From NCBI GenBank assembly GCA_030431985.1, contig JAUIIB010000027.1:1-40150 (forward strand): a DNA stretch of 40,150 nucleotides. The letters run 5' to 3'. Under the pieces are notes generated by a model. It saw nothing but the letters and a program-made list of their open reading frames with translations. It was not told where the DNA came from and did not search any database. The position numbers and the translations under genes are program-made. Shown piece by piece: positions 1 to 8,700 of this stretch (within the stretch, counting starts at the first letter, position 1; each line of letters starts with the position of its first letter). This DNA comes from Gammaproteobacteria bacterium. Its GTDB lineage: Bacteria; Pseudomonadota; Gammaproteobacteria; Burkholderiales; Nitrosomonadaceae.

Positions 1-1191
1 GCCGTCCGGCGTGACAATGCCAATACTGTAGGTACCAGGATCAACTTCAAAACTGTAATTGCCGTTCGCGTCGGTGGTTGTACTGCCGATCACGTTGCCG
101 TTCTCGTCTTTGAGGTTAACAGTCACATTGCCAATGCCGGTTTCACCGTCATCCTGGATTCCATTGCCGTTGGCATCTTCAAAAATGGTGTCGCCCAGAC
201 TGGCTTTTTCAGGTGTAACGACATTGATCAAACCGGCATCAATAGTCTGATTCGATTCTCCTACACCCAACGTAATGATTTCTGTCATACCCGTCGATGG
301 ATTGGCATCGCTGTCTTCGGCATCTTGAGTATTGCCATTCGTATCTGCAATGGTTAATGCCATGTCTGCTGGAGCAACAAATTTAACTGTGTAGCTTCCG
401 GCTTTTAAACCGGTAAATTGATAATAACCGGTTTCTACTTCCGCCGTGCTGTAATCATCTCCCGTCTTGGTCGTTGCAACTAATGTTCCGTTCGCGTCAT
501 ACAGTTCAACGACAACATTATCAACACCCGACTCATTGATATCCTGTACGCCATCTTGATCTCCGTCCTGCCATACATAATTACCGATTTTTCCGGTGTG
601 TCGTTCCAAAATCAAAGGCTGCACAACACCTTCAGGGTCAATGACTTGCGTAAAAAAACTATCCGTAGGCAGTACGTTTACTCCGCTATTCACCGCCGCT
701 AACGACTGATTCACTAAAAAATTAACATCATTCTGTTCGACTGTTTGACGCCCGTTGTCCGATAAAAGACCCGCGTTGATACCCACAGTGTACTGTTCCG
801 GCGTAAACCCTAATATCTCCCAGATCGCCGCTTGCACTTCACCGTAGTTAAACTGTCCATTATATTTTGGGTCAGAGGTGAATTTCTGTGCCAGCAACCA
901 GTTAATTTGTGATATCTGCTGTGCGTTGATCGACGCCACCGATGCGTCTAAATAGATTTGAGCATCATCACCCGCACCCGCATCTGCGGTATGTGTGGTC
1001 GGGGAAAATAAGATACTGATTTCAGGATGCAAGCAATAGGCATCATAGGTACCATTTGGCAAGTTCGGATCTATGCTGTTTGTTATCACAGCATCCCAAA
1101 AACTCGGCGTTATTAAGTCCGGTTGTTCTCCAAAGCCCGTTCCGGCTTCGTTAACCGCTGACGAGGTGACTCTCAGTGTAAATGTACTCAT
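1..1191 (-). CDS. Surface protein with putative thioester domain and SdrD-B repeats (C-terminus beyond window)
   Basis: Open reading frame of 397 codons from ATG at 1191 that runs off the left edge without a stop. Residues 1-190 hold Cys53 in a Y-C-L-H context and, near residue 119, a Gln in a V-Q-A-A-I-W context; this Cys/Gln pairing is the signature of thioester-forming adhesin domains (TED/TQXA type), in which the two side chains form an internal thioester. From about residue 195 there are two SdrD-B (Cna-B-like) modules, with the typical G-N-Y-V-W-Q-D and D-x-N-G-x-G-x-Q-D openings and Y-x-F-x-x-L-x-x-G-x-Y closings. No N-terminal signal peptide is visible, so export would have to be non-Sec, for example type I with a C-terminal signal, or the true start lies elsewhere. 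The ribosome binding site is weak. Role as an adhesin or matrix protein is inferred. Confidence 0.8.
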   Translation of the reverse strand, partial: MSTFTLRVTSSAVNEAGTGFGEQPDLITPSFWDAVITNSIDPNLPNGTYDAYCLHPEISILFSPTTHTADAGAGDDAQIYLDASVASINAQQISQINWLLAQKFTSDPKYNGQFNYGEVQAAIWEILGFTPEQYTVGINAGLLSDNGRQTVEQNDVNFLVNQSLAAVNSGVNVLPTDSFFTQVIDPEGVVQPLILERHTGKIGNYVWQDGDQDGVQDINESGVDNVVVELYDANGTLVATTKTGDDYSTAEVETGYYQFTGLKAGSYTVKFVAPADMALTIADTNGNTQDAEDSDANPSTGMTEIITLGVGESNQTIDAGLINVVTPEKASLGDTIFEDANGNGIQDDGETGIGNVTVNLKDENGNVIGSTTTDANGNYSFEVDPGTYSIGIVTPDG

Positions 1192-1229
1192 GACTACTTC
1201 TACCTTTTTAGTGATTTAGTATGATCATC

Positions 1230-1247
1230 ACTTCACAAATGTGAAGT
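1230..1247. promoter_or_regulatory. Perfect inverted repeat upstream of surface protein gene
   Basis: ACTTCAC-AAAT-GTGAAGT is a perfect 7-bp inverted repeat with a 4-base centre, about 40 bases upstream of the start codon of the surface protein gene. It could be an operator for a dimeric regulator or a hairpin in the 5' leader. The half-site order is TCAC..GTGA, so it is not the CRP arrangement. Function is inferred. Confidence 0.4.
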
Positions 1248-1358
1248 AAACAGCACAGTAATACCCGTTACCCGCTCGCCGGCTCTATACTAAAACCAGC
1301 TGAGCAGGCAATCTGCCGCCCTTAATTTTGTGAAGATTATTGAATAGCTAGACAGGAT

Positions 1359-1396
1359 AGGCTGTAAAAATACCGACACCCGCTTTTTTACAGCCT
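1359..1396 (-). terminator. Hairpin downstream of the PEP-CTERM-like peptide gene
   Basis: Twelve-base arms AGGCTGTAAAAA and TTTTTACAGCCT are separated by about 14 bases and begin 10 bases past the stop of the leftward gene at 1406. The U-rich part lies inside the stem rather than after it, so this is an imperfect intrinsic terminator. Confidence 0.4.
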
Positions 1397-1405
1397 GACA
1401 ACGCT

Positions 1406-1558
1406 CTACTTTTTAAAGATACGCACCACCAAATACGCCAATGCGCCTATACCCAACAAAGGCAAGACACTTGGTAGCGGAACAGGGTTAAATTCTCCGG
1501 TTGCCAATACCGGCGTAGTCATTAACAACAGTAATACCAATACAAACAGCTTATGCAT
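1406..1558 (-). CDS. 50-residue PEP-CTERM-like mini-protein
   Basis: Start chosen at ATG 1558 because AGGAGAA lies 5 bases upstream; a longer frame upstream has no such site. The product has an N-terminal signal peptide (basic start, leucine-rich core, cleavage probably after V-L-A near residue 20). About ten residues later comes V-P-L-P-S, then a hydrophobic segment and the basic tail R-I-F-K-K. That tripartite end matches the PEP-CTERM sorting signal read by exosortase (variants such as V-P-L-P-A are common). After signal-peptide and exosortase cleavage, almost nothing but a short peptide would remain, so the gene may encode a peptide, a decoy or a minimal substrate. No exosortase gene lies in this window. 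Alternatively it is a simple small membrane protein. Confidence 0.65.
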   Translation of the reverse strand: MHKLFVLVLLLLMTTPVLATGEFNPVPLPSVLPLLGIGALAYLVVRIFKK

Positions 1559-1761
1559 TTTTATTCTCCTATTTTTCTTATTTTCCGATTGACGCGTTAA
1601 TATTAAAAAAATTGGTTTGCTCGATTGACCATACATAGATAGTTGAACTTTATATTTCACCAACGTATGTGGCCTCTAACTAAGCGCTTTTTATGCTAAA
1701 GCAGTTCAACGAGTCATTATTTAATCTAGATCAAACTTTCCTACTTATAATGGTTTCACTG

Positions 1762-1800
1762 AGAGCCGGTTCCGGCAAACCATTCTTACCGTTGTACAAG
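1762..1800 (+). pseudogene. Short relic matching the transposase start at the right edge
   Basis: Bases 1762-1793 match 40103-40134, near the 5' end of the transposase gene, at 28 of 32 positions. All four differences are transitions, and a looser match continues beyond. This suggests a decayed insertion-sequence fragment. The surrounding non-coding stretch 1559-1928 (370 bases) contains the leader of the PEP-CTERM-like gene and nothing else I can identify; the open frame running through it into the dehydrogenase region does not look like a gene. Confidence 0.35.
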
Positions 1801-1928
1801 GGTCAGAACAAGACGACCATTGGGCGGCCAATTTCTTGGGTCCAGAAAAAACATTTATCAGGAGATGATAGATTGTTACAAAAATACAGCTCAGCAGCGC
1901 TTAGCTGCTCAAGCCGTTTACCAAACTT

Positions 1929-3134
1929 TTACAAACGTGCTAATAAAATCCGCTTAATTTCTGCATCGGTTAAAACAATCGGATTGGTTTTCATGCTACT
2001 TCCGCGTGAATGCATTACCACCTTATCCAACCCATTCGACACCAGACCATATTGTGATAAACGCGGCAGTTCCAATTCACACGTCCATTCCGCCAGCAAT
2101 TTTATCAATGTACTATGGGCTGTTTCTTTATCGCTGAATGTTTGTTGACAGAGCATCTCTGCAACATGCGCGTATTTCGCCAGCGCTCTACTATGAGGTT
2201 CCCTGCTTTGCATACTTTGAATGTTAACTTCAGTTGCCGAAGCCACCAAAGTGCCACATACAACACCATGTGGAATAGGATAAAAAGCACCAAGCGGCGA
2301 TGCCAAGCCGTGCACCGAACCCAATCCTACCTGTGCCAAGGTAATTCCCGAAAGCAGCGCTGCATAAGCCATTTTTTCCAGATATATTCGGATTTCATCT
2401 TCAGTATGTGCGTTAGAACGCCTACATCGATAAAGCGGAATAAGCGCCTCACGAACCGCCAGCAAACCACTGAGTGCCAATGTATCTGTGAATTCATTGG
2501 ATTTCGTTGATACGTAGGATTCCAGCAACTGTGTCAATGCATCCATACCATTGGCCGCTATGACACCAGCAGGACAGTTGCATAATAATTCAGGATCCAC
2601 GATTGCATATTCAGCCACCAGCTTCTCATGACGAAAAGATTTTTTAAAACCCTGCTCGCCCTGCACGCTCAGTACAGCATTTTTAGTGGCTTCACTCCCA
2701 GTACCCGCGGTTGTCGGTACAGCTATCAACGGAACCGCCGGCCCTTTATACGGCAATTCCAACCCGACACCTTCAAGATAATCCATCACCGAACATTGCA
2801 CCTTCAGCAGACCGGCTATGGCTTTGGCTGCATCAAGCGCACTCCCCCCACCAATGCCTACGACAACATCAAATGTCCGATCGGCAAACGACTTAACATA
2901 ATCATCAACAAAGTACGGAGAAGGTTCTTCAGTAACCCGGCAATGAACACGGTTGATTGACCGCGCTTCCAGCGCATCGATAAATTGCCCCCAGCCCGTC
3001 AAATGCTGGTACGACTGAGCACCCGTCACCAGCAATACATTCTTGCCATATCCATCAATGAACTCCGGTAACCGGCTAAAAAACCCCCAACCGAATTCAA
3101 TACGCGGCAATCTTGCAATAGAAAAATTAAGCAT
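1929..3134 (-). CDS. Iron-containing (group III) alcohol dehydrogenase
   Basis: A 401-residue NAD(P)-dependent alcohol/aldehyde oxidoreductase of the group III metal-dependent family. Visible are the nucleotide-binding G-G-G-S-A-L-D-A-A-K loop (about 95-104), the P-T-T-A-G-T-G-S-E motif (about 140-148), and metal-site residues Asp198, His275 and His289. The position that is usually the second metal ligand (D-A-L-T-H) is Gln202 here, a variant seen in part of the family that may change metal use or activity. The ATG overlaps the TAA of the upstream ABM-domain gene (TAATG), so the two are translationally coupled. The substrate cannot be told from sequence. Confidence 0.88.
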   Translation of the reverse strand: MLNFSIARLPRIEFGWGFFSRLPEFIDGYGKNVLLVTGAQSYQHLTGWGQFIDALEARSINRVHCRVTEEPSPYFVDDYVKSFADRTFDVVVGIGGGSALDAAKAIAGLLKVQCSVMDYLEGVGLELPYKGPAVPLIAVPTTAGTGSEATKNAVLSVQGEQGFKKSFRHEKLVAEYAIVDPELLCNCPAGVIAANGMDALTQLLESYVSTKSNEFTDTLALSGLLAVREALIPLYRCRRSNAHTEDEIRIYLEKMAYAALLSGITLAQVGLGSVHGLASPLGAFYPIPHGVVCGTLVASATEVNIQSMQSREPHSRALAKYAHVAEMLCQQTFSDKETAHSTLIKLLAEWTCELELPRLSQYGLVSNGLDKVVMHSRGSSMKTNPIVLTDAEIKRILLARL

Positions 3135-3436
3135 TACTCATCCACCACCGGATAACACCCATGATAAACCACTCCTTGACGTGGTTCGGCCATCCAATCT
3201 GCTACTGTTTCACGCCAGGCAAAATAATGTTGTGTAGCCTTATGCGCTAAAGCATCCTGTTGCGTTTTATAAGCCTCATAAAACACAAACTGTGTCGGGT
3301 CTTCTGCCAATTGCAAAATATCAAAGCGCATATTCCCGGATTCACGAACGGAACGCTCATGATTTAAACGGCTTGCTTCTTTAAATGCCTCCACATATTC
3401 CGGTTTAACCGAAACACGGACAATTGTTACATACAT
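3134..3436 (-). CDS. Antibiotic biosynthesis monooxygenase (ABM) domain protein
   Basis: A 100-residue single-domain protein of the dimeric alpha/beta-barrel ABM family (relatives: YgiN quinol monooxygenase, LsrG). It shows the typical opening V-T-I-V-R-V-S-V-K-P, the central F-D-I-L-Q region and F-V-F-Y-E-A-Y, then H and W residues in the C-terminal helix. Start chosen at 3436 because GGAGGAG precedes this ATG at normal spacing; two upstream in-frame ATGs fit less well. The stop overlaps the dehydrogenase start, giving a two-gene operon that likely handles a small reactive carbonyl or quinone; the pathway is not known. Confidence 0.85.
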   Translation of the reverse strand: MYVTIVRVSVKPEYVEAFKEASRLNHERSVRESGNMRFDILQLAEDPTQFVFYEAYKTQQDALAHKATQHYFAWRETVADWMAEPRQGVVYHGCYPVVDE

Positions 3437-3621
3437 TATTGTCTCCTCCATCCAACGCAATTTTATTCTGACACAACTTTGCTTCATCCACTTAAGAGCA
3501 TATCATCAATTCTTGTCGTTTCTGGAATCCTTGAGATATAGTAATAATCATGTCATGACACATGCTTGACGTTTCAGTAATTATTACAAGCACCATTTGC
3601 AGAAAAATTCATTCTCCTACT

Positions 3622-3975
3622 ATGGCCACTATCCGCATTAAAAATTTATTACTGCGAACCTATATCGGTTTCAACGAAGAAGAAATCAACAAACTGCAGG
3701 ATGTTATCGTTAATATGACAATTGAAGTTGACCTGGATCAGGCCATTCAATGTGACTCGGTTGAACAATCTTACAATTACAAAATCATTACAAAGAATGT
3801 CATCACCCTGGTGCAAACGCATAAATTTAAAATGCTCGAAAAACTAACTCAGTCGATTCTCGATGAAATCATGAAAAATAAGCAGGTCAGCTTCGCCAAA
3901 GTAGAGGTTGACAAGCCGCACGCGCTTCGCTTTGCAGAATCAGTTTCAGTAGAATTAGAAGCCAGGCGACATTGA
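3622..3975 (+). CDS. folX: Dihydroneopterin triphosphate 2'-epimerase
   Basis: A 117-residue member of the dihydroneopterin aldolase/epimerase fold. It resembles E. coli FolX closely along its whole length: I-R-I-K-N-L near the start, R-T-Y-I-G-F-N-E-E-E-I-N, the central Y-N-Y-K-I-I-T-K-N, L-E-K-L-T-Q, and the C-terminal V-E-V-D-K-P-H-A-L-R-F-A-E-S-V-S. FolX epimerises dihydroneopterin triphosphate to the monapterin form in tetrahydromonapterin synthesis. Start placed at ATG 3622, where family similarity begins; an in-frame upstream extension to 3562 is not conserved in style. No strong ribosome binding site is seen. A folK-like gene follows after 20 bases, which supports a pterin operon. Confidence 0.88.
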   Translation: MATIRIKNLLLRTYIGFNEEEINKLQDVIVNMTIEVDLDQAIQCDSVEQSYNYKIITKNVITLVQTHKFKMLEKLTQSILDEIMKNKQVSFAKVEVDKPHALRFAESVSVELEARRH

Positions 3976-3995
3976 AATAGGGATGTAGCGTAGCC

Positions 3996-4382
3996 ATGAG
4001 GATGAATGAATGCATTATTGGCGTCGGCTCAAATATTGAACCGGAACGGCATATCGCATCGGCTTTAACAGCCCTTCATCGGGATGTAGCAGTGAAGGCC
4101 ATATCGGCATGGGTAAAAACTGCACCAATAGGCTTTATCAGTCAAAACGACTTTATCAATGGTGCGGTTAAAGTTGAAACCGTCATGTCCAGAACAACTT
4201 TTAAGAAATATCTAAAAAATCTGGAAAACAAACTTGGCAGAGACCGTACATTACCTAAATTCGGTCCGAGAGTTATCGATCTGGATATCATTGTCTGGAA
4301 TAACGAGATTGTTGACGATGATTACTACGTGCGCGATTTTGTAAAGAATTCAGTTGATGAACTAAATGATAAATCTGGATAA
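3996..4382 (+). CDS. folK: Short HPPK-like pterin pyrophosphokinase
   Basis: Resembles 6-hydroxymethyl-7,8-dihydropterin pyrophosphokinase: an N-terminal I-I-G-V-G-S-N strand-turn, then A-P-I-G-F-I-S-Q-N-D-F-I-N-G-A in the middle, and the signature L-G-R-D-R..F-G-P-R-V-I-D-L-D-I with the two Mg-binding aspartates. At 128 residues it is about 30 short of the usual family length and lacks the C-terminal H-P-R..R-x-F-V-L-x-P-L block, having only a Y-V-R-D-F-V remnant. It may be a specialised paralogue working beside folX rather than the main folate enzyme. ATG at 4002 is an alternative start. Confidence 0.75.
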   Translation: MRMNECIIGVGSNIEPERHIASALTALHRDVAVKAISAWVKTAPIGFISQNDFINGAVKVETVMSRTTFKKYLKNLENKLGRDRTLPKFGPRVIDLDIIVWNNEIVDDDYYVRDFVKNSVDELNDKSG

Positions 4383-4487
4383 ATGAAGCAAAAACTTGAA
4401 AACCAGCCGTCCGTTCTCATTATTTTTCCTATTATATTATTATTCATTACAATAAATAAATTGCGTGAATATCTTTAAATGATAGCG

Positions 4488-4619
4488 TATACTTGGGACT
4501 GCCTATGAATTCAAGTTGTAGAACAGTACCGTTGAATGGACTTTTTTCTTGATATTCTTTGACTGCATGCAGGCGAAATGTAGGCGCATTTCATTATTTA
4601 ATTTTATTAAGGAAACAGT
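4488..4619 (+). promoter_or_regulatory. Putative promoter -10 and long leader of cold-shock gene
   Basis: A TATACT hexamer at 4488-4493 would place transcription start near 4500, giving a leader of about 120 bases before the cold-shock ATG. Long structured leaders are typical of cold-inducible csp mRNAs. The -35 element is not convincing. The remainder of 4383-4487 holds nothing I recognise. Confidence 0.3.
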
Positions 4620-4823
4620 ATGGCATCAGGTATTGTCAAATGGTTTAACGACTCAAAAGGTTTTGGTTTTATTCAACCCGATGAAGGTGGGGAAGATTTA
4701 TTTGCACACTTCTCAGCTATCCAAGACAAGGGATTTAAGTCTCTCAGAGAAGCGCAACGGGTTACTTTCGACGTAACGACAGGCCCTAAAGGTAAGCAAG
4801 CCGCAAATATTCGCCCTGCTTAA
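4620..4823 (+). CDS. csp: Cold-shock domain protein (CspA family)
   Basis: A 67-residue single cold-shock domain, the normal family length. The RNA-binding motifs K-G-F-G-F-I (RNP1) and D-L-F-A-H-F (RNP2) are intact, as is the opening G-I-V-K-W-F-N. It acts as an RNA chaperone or anti-terminator in the cytoplasm. AAGGAAA precedes the ATG. The gene stands alone with its own leader and a strong terminator, so it is likely monocistronic. Which csp paralogue it corresponds to cannot be decided. Confidence 0.95.
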   Translation: MASGIVKWFNDSKGFGFIQPDEGGEDLFAHFSAIQDKGFKSLREAQRVTFDVTTGPKGKQAANIRPA

Positions 4824-4851
4824 CAGCTACTCGGCAAAGCATTATTTATAA

Positions 4852-4881
4852 AAAAGCCCCGGATTACCGGGGCTTTTTTTT
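4852..4881 (+). terminator. Rho-independent terminator of cold-shock gene
   Basis: A GC-rich stem AAGCCCCGG / CCGGGGCTT with ATTA loop is followed by a run of T. It starts about 30 bases after the csp stop. Textbook intrinsic terminator. Confidence 0.92.
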
Positions 4882-5025
4882 CAATTTCTTTTCTTTAGCT
4901 CCATTATTAGTTCATTTGATCAATTAGCGAATTTGTGTCATAGTCAATGACCAAGTGCAGAAAGCCGTTGATTCGGCTTACCAATTTATCTTATTCAGAA
5001 TAATCAAAACTTCGAGGAGGACTGT

Positions 5026-5688
5026 ATGAAACATCAAATCTGCTTCACATGGATTACTGCATGTTTGACAGGCTTAACTATCCTGATAACCGGTTGCGCG
5101 TCCAATAGCGGAGGCCAGCATTCTGCCCTGAATGCGGCTGATAGCGGTCTGGCATCAGTGGAACAATCAGCACAAGCGGGAAGACAGGCAATCCAAACCA
5201 GCACAGCTGCTGCGACTGAAATCACGAATCAAACCAATGCCGCGATCGCATCAGGCGCTACCGCAGCTGGCAATATAAAAAATATAGCCGAAACGACTGG
5301 CGGACAAATGGGCCTGGCAAATATCCTTTCTCGGCAGTTGGGTGTTACACAGCCCCAGGCTCTGGGCGGCGCAGGTGCAATTTTTCAGGCAGCGCAAGCA
5401 GGTATGGAACCGCAGGCGTTTGCTACACTTGCACAATCGGTTCCCGGTATGACTGAAATGCTAAATGCTGCACCTACTGTTTCAAGCCCACTCTCCGGCG
5501 TCTCTTCTATGCTTGGTGGGACCAACAACACATTAAACAGCGCCGTTGGACTCGCAGCCTCATTCCAACAACTCAACCTGTCGCCCGACATGGTTGGCCA
5601 GTTTGTTCCGATCGTAACGAATTATGTCCGAAATACCAGCGGCCAGGTCACTGCTAATTTGCTACGCTCTGCGCTAAACGTACCATAA
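5026..5688 (+). CDS. DUF2780 lipoprotein
   Basis: A 220-residue predicted lipoprotein: hydrophobic signal segment followed by the lipobox L-I-T-G with Cys24 as the lipidated residue. Residues about 30-85 are an Ala/Gln/Thr-rich low-complexity, probably helical stretch. The C-terminal half (about 92-215) resembles the VcgC/VcgE DUF2780 family: G-G-A-G-A-I-F-Q-A-A, F-A-T-L-A-Q-S-V-P-G-M and L-N-L-S-P-D-M-V-G-Q-F-V-P. Function of the family is unknown. A strong GAGGAGG site precedes the ATG. The residue after the Cys is Ala, which favours outer-membrane sorting. Confidence 0.82.
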   Translation: MKHQICFTWITACLTGLTILITGCASNSGGQHSALNAADSGLASVEQSAQAGRQAIQTSTAAATEITNQTNAAIASGATAAGNIKNIAETTGGQMGLANILSRQLGVTQPQALGGAGAIFQAAQAGMEPQAFATLAQSVPGMTEMLNAAPTVSSPLSGVSSMLGGTNNTLNSAVGLAASFQQLNLSPDMVGQFVPIVTNYVRNTSGQVTANLLRSALNVP

Positions 5689-5702
5689 ACACAATTACTA
5701 TA

Positions 5703-5735
5703 TGAGGAAACAGCATATGAGCATGCGTTTCCTCA
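5703..5735. terminator. Hairpin between convergent genes
   Basis: Outer arms TGAGGAAAC / GTTTCCTCA enclose an inner GCAT / ATGC pairing with one bulged base. It lies between the lipoprotein stop and the stop of the convergent DUF748 gene, so it may terminate both. There is no T run on either side, so the mechanism is uncertain. Confidence 0.5.
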
Positions 5736-5757
5736 TCCATTAAGGGTTTCCACAGAC

Positions 5758-8700
5758 TCACTTCAGCGAGAACTCTACACGCGCCGCGCTGCCAGCTACT
5801 TTGTCTTGTTGTATACCCAAAACAAATAACCGATCCCCGGCAACTCCACCTCGATCTAACAACCAGTTCTGTGCAGCAATCGCTCTATCCTGAGCCAACT
5901 CATCCATGTCGTCGTCACTGACCTCAGTATGCAACAATATCAATTGTTCCATTTCCTCATCAGGGAGGCCTTTCGTCAACCCTATGATATTGGTGGGCTT
6001 CTCAAATTCAGCCGCTTTATATACAACTGTCAGATATTTACTATACTCTTCCGGCGTTAATGTGACATCCGCAAGTGAACCGCCTTTTTTACCCTTCTTA
6101 GCATCTGCAGCAAGCTTTTGAGATTTAACCTTGCGCTGTAAAATTGCCAGTTTTAGCCCTTCATGATCCTTGACAGGGTCCACAAAACCAGCGATCTCCA
6201 AATTTAAGGCGGGCCTATCCTTGAGCACATCCGAAAGTGCTTGCAAACGGCTCTCCGCTTCTGAATCAATGGTAGCAAAACCAGGCGGAAAACTTATTTC
6301 CGACAATTCCTCACCATCACCGAACATGGATCCTAATAATGCAAAAGGCGCAGTTACCGCTCGGGTAATCAGATTAATAAACGCACCCAGAACGATATCG
6401 CCAAGACTGAACTCAGGATCATCGAAAGAACCTTTAACCGGTAAATGAATATCAATTTCCCCACGGCGATTCTTTAACAAAGCCAACGCCAATTCGAGCG
6501 GTAGCGAAGGCGCATCCTCACTTTCAATACGATCGCCCAATGTCAACTGATCCAGAAACACATTGTTCTCCGCAGTCAGCTTCCCATGTTCCACGTGATA
6601 ATGCACATCAATTGACAATTTACCTTTCTCGATATCGTAGCCGACATATTTACCTGAATAAGGGCTCAGCGGCGGCAAATTAATCTCTTTTGCTTTGGCC
6701 ACAATATCGAGTAACGGTTCCGGACCAAACGGTTCGAGATTTCCACGAATCTCAAGCGGTGCAGTACCATCGATCTCCCCTTTGACGTCAATTGACCCTG
6801 ACCGGTTGGCATGAATAGGCCCGATTTTTCCTGTCAATCCGGTCAAATTGACATGATAATTAGGCTCTACAAAACGATCATAAAAATCAACATTGCCCTG
6901 CTCCAGTATAATATTACTGATACGTAACGGTGCCGGTGTGTTCTCTTCTTCCTTGTCCTCATTGGCATCTTGGGTAATTGGTTCTTCAGAAGGCACTTCG
7001 GCCGCTTCTTGCCGAACAATATGATTGAAATTCAACTCACCGTCAGGAAGCAACATTACACGCGCAAAAAAATCACCCAGTTTTATCGTATCAATATCAA
7101 TATTCAACGGATCACTGACAATATTCAATCCGGTTACATCCAAATATTTCCAGCTTAACAAATCTCTGGCGCTATATTGATCGAACAGGTTAAGATTATC
7201 CATCCGGCTCTGTCCATTGATCGCCACTGTAAACGGTTCGCCGTCACCTTTAACACTACCCTGGAACGAAAAATTACCACTAGTCAGCAACACATTAAAA
7301 GCATCTCCAGCCCATCCTTGTAAAGAAACTAAATCAACGGACTGCAGGTTCAGATTTAAATCAACTGCCAGCGGCGACCACGCCGCACGGCCATTAGCCT
7401 CAACTACGCCATAGTCATTAACCCGTGCCTCCAATTTCAGATCAAGCGGCCTAACACCATTGATATCAATATCGTTCACAGTTAAATCCAACGGCTTAAT
7501 CACCATTGGCGCAACATCTGCCAGTGTCAAATCAGCATAATATATCGCCGCATCATTCAGTCTGAATTGATTGACCTGTATAGTCCACGACCCAGATTCT
7601 TGATCTTCTTGCGCAGCTTTGGCTTGCTCAGCTTCTACCTGCGCAGTTTGTTTAGCCCAAATTTCATAAGACGGCTTTCTACCGGGAACGGGAATCGTCA
7701 ATGCTGCCATCTCTACGTTATCTTCCGATGGCACGTTTTTATTGGCCTCTAGCCAGATATCGTAAGCATTAGCAGACGGTTTTTTTCTTGGTTTTGGAAC
7801 AAGAAACACGATTCCACCAGGCTCAGAAACTACGGTTACGTCGGCGTCAGACGGTGTAAACAATCGCGTCAGATCAATAGTGCCGCCAGCCTCACGGTGA
7901 ATACGTCCAGACAATTGATCCACTGCAATCGCACTGAGTTCAACATGCTGTTTAGACATATCAACCGTAAGACCTTTTGTCGCAAGCTTGCTTATTGCAA
8001 TAACCGGAAGATTACTCTCATCGGAAGACGCTAAAGATGAGACAGCGGCATCGTCCAAACGCAGAGCCAAACGGGAAGGAACATCACCCACCGGATTAAA
8101 ATCAACCAGACCGACATGCAATCCCCGCATATTAAATCGATACGGCGTTTGGACTGCTTTGTTGACGACTGCCATATTTTGCAGTGCTGCTTTACCCGAC
8201 AATGTGATTGCAGGCTCATCTTCACCGGACTGTGAAAATGTCACCACCAAATCGCTATCGAAAAATCCGGATTCCAAACTAATACCTGCCGGAAATGGTA
8301 TATATCTGACAATGCGCGTTAAATCGATATTCGCGAGCCTGAGCACCATTGAAACTTCACGTTGGTCTGTAAAGGGTTTGAGCTTTCCATCCAGGGAAAC
8401 CTGCGCACCATTGATCTTGGCATTAAACTGCGGCTCAATCCAATCAGGCTTAACCGTATTTAGATTTGTAACGAAAGGTATTGCTACATTAATATCCGAT
8501 ATCTCTTGACGTGTCTGCTCAAAACGATCCACCCATTCGATAGCGCTGTTTTTCAAAACGATATTACGGATTGAAAACAATGCGCCAGAATCTTCATCAT
8601 CAGAAGGTTGCAGGAATTTTTCGATTAAATCAGAAAAGTTAAATTCATGTTCCCCTTCTCTCGTCAAACGCACATGCAGTGTATCCAACGTGATAGTACT

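Noticed and set aside
1230..1247. CRP site upstream of the surface protein
   Set aside because: Half-sites are in the opposite order (TCAC..GTGA) with the wrong spacing, so listed only as an unspecified palindrome.
1693..2148. Rightward open frame of 151 codons
   Set aside because: Its second half is antisense to the Fe-alcohol dehydrogenase and the first half shows no protein family; only the short transposase-like match inside it was kept.
2115..2960. Two open frames antisense to the dehydrogenase
   Set aside because: Fully inside a well-supported gene on the other strand; cysteine/arginine-rich nonsense composition and no ribosome binding sites.
4549..4776. Alternative frame overlapping the cold-shock gene
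   Set aside because: Overlaps a clear cold-shock protein in another frame and has no family resemblance.
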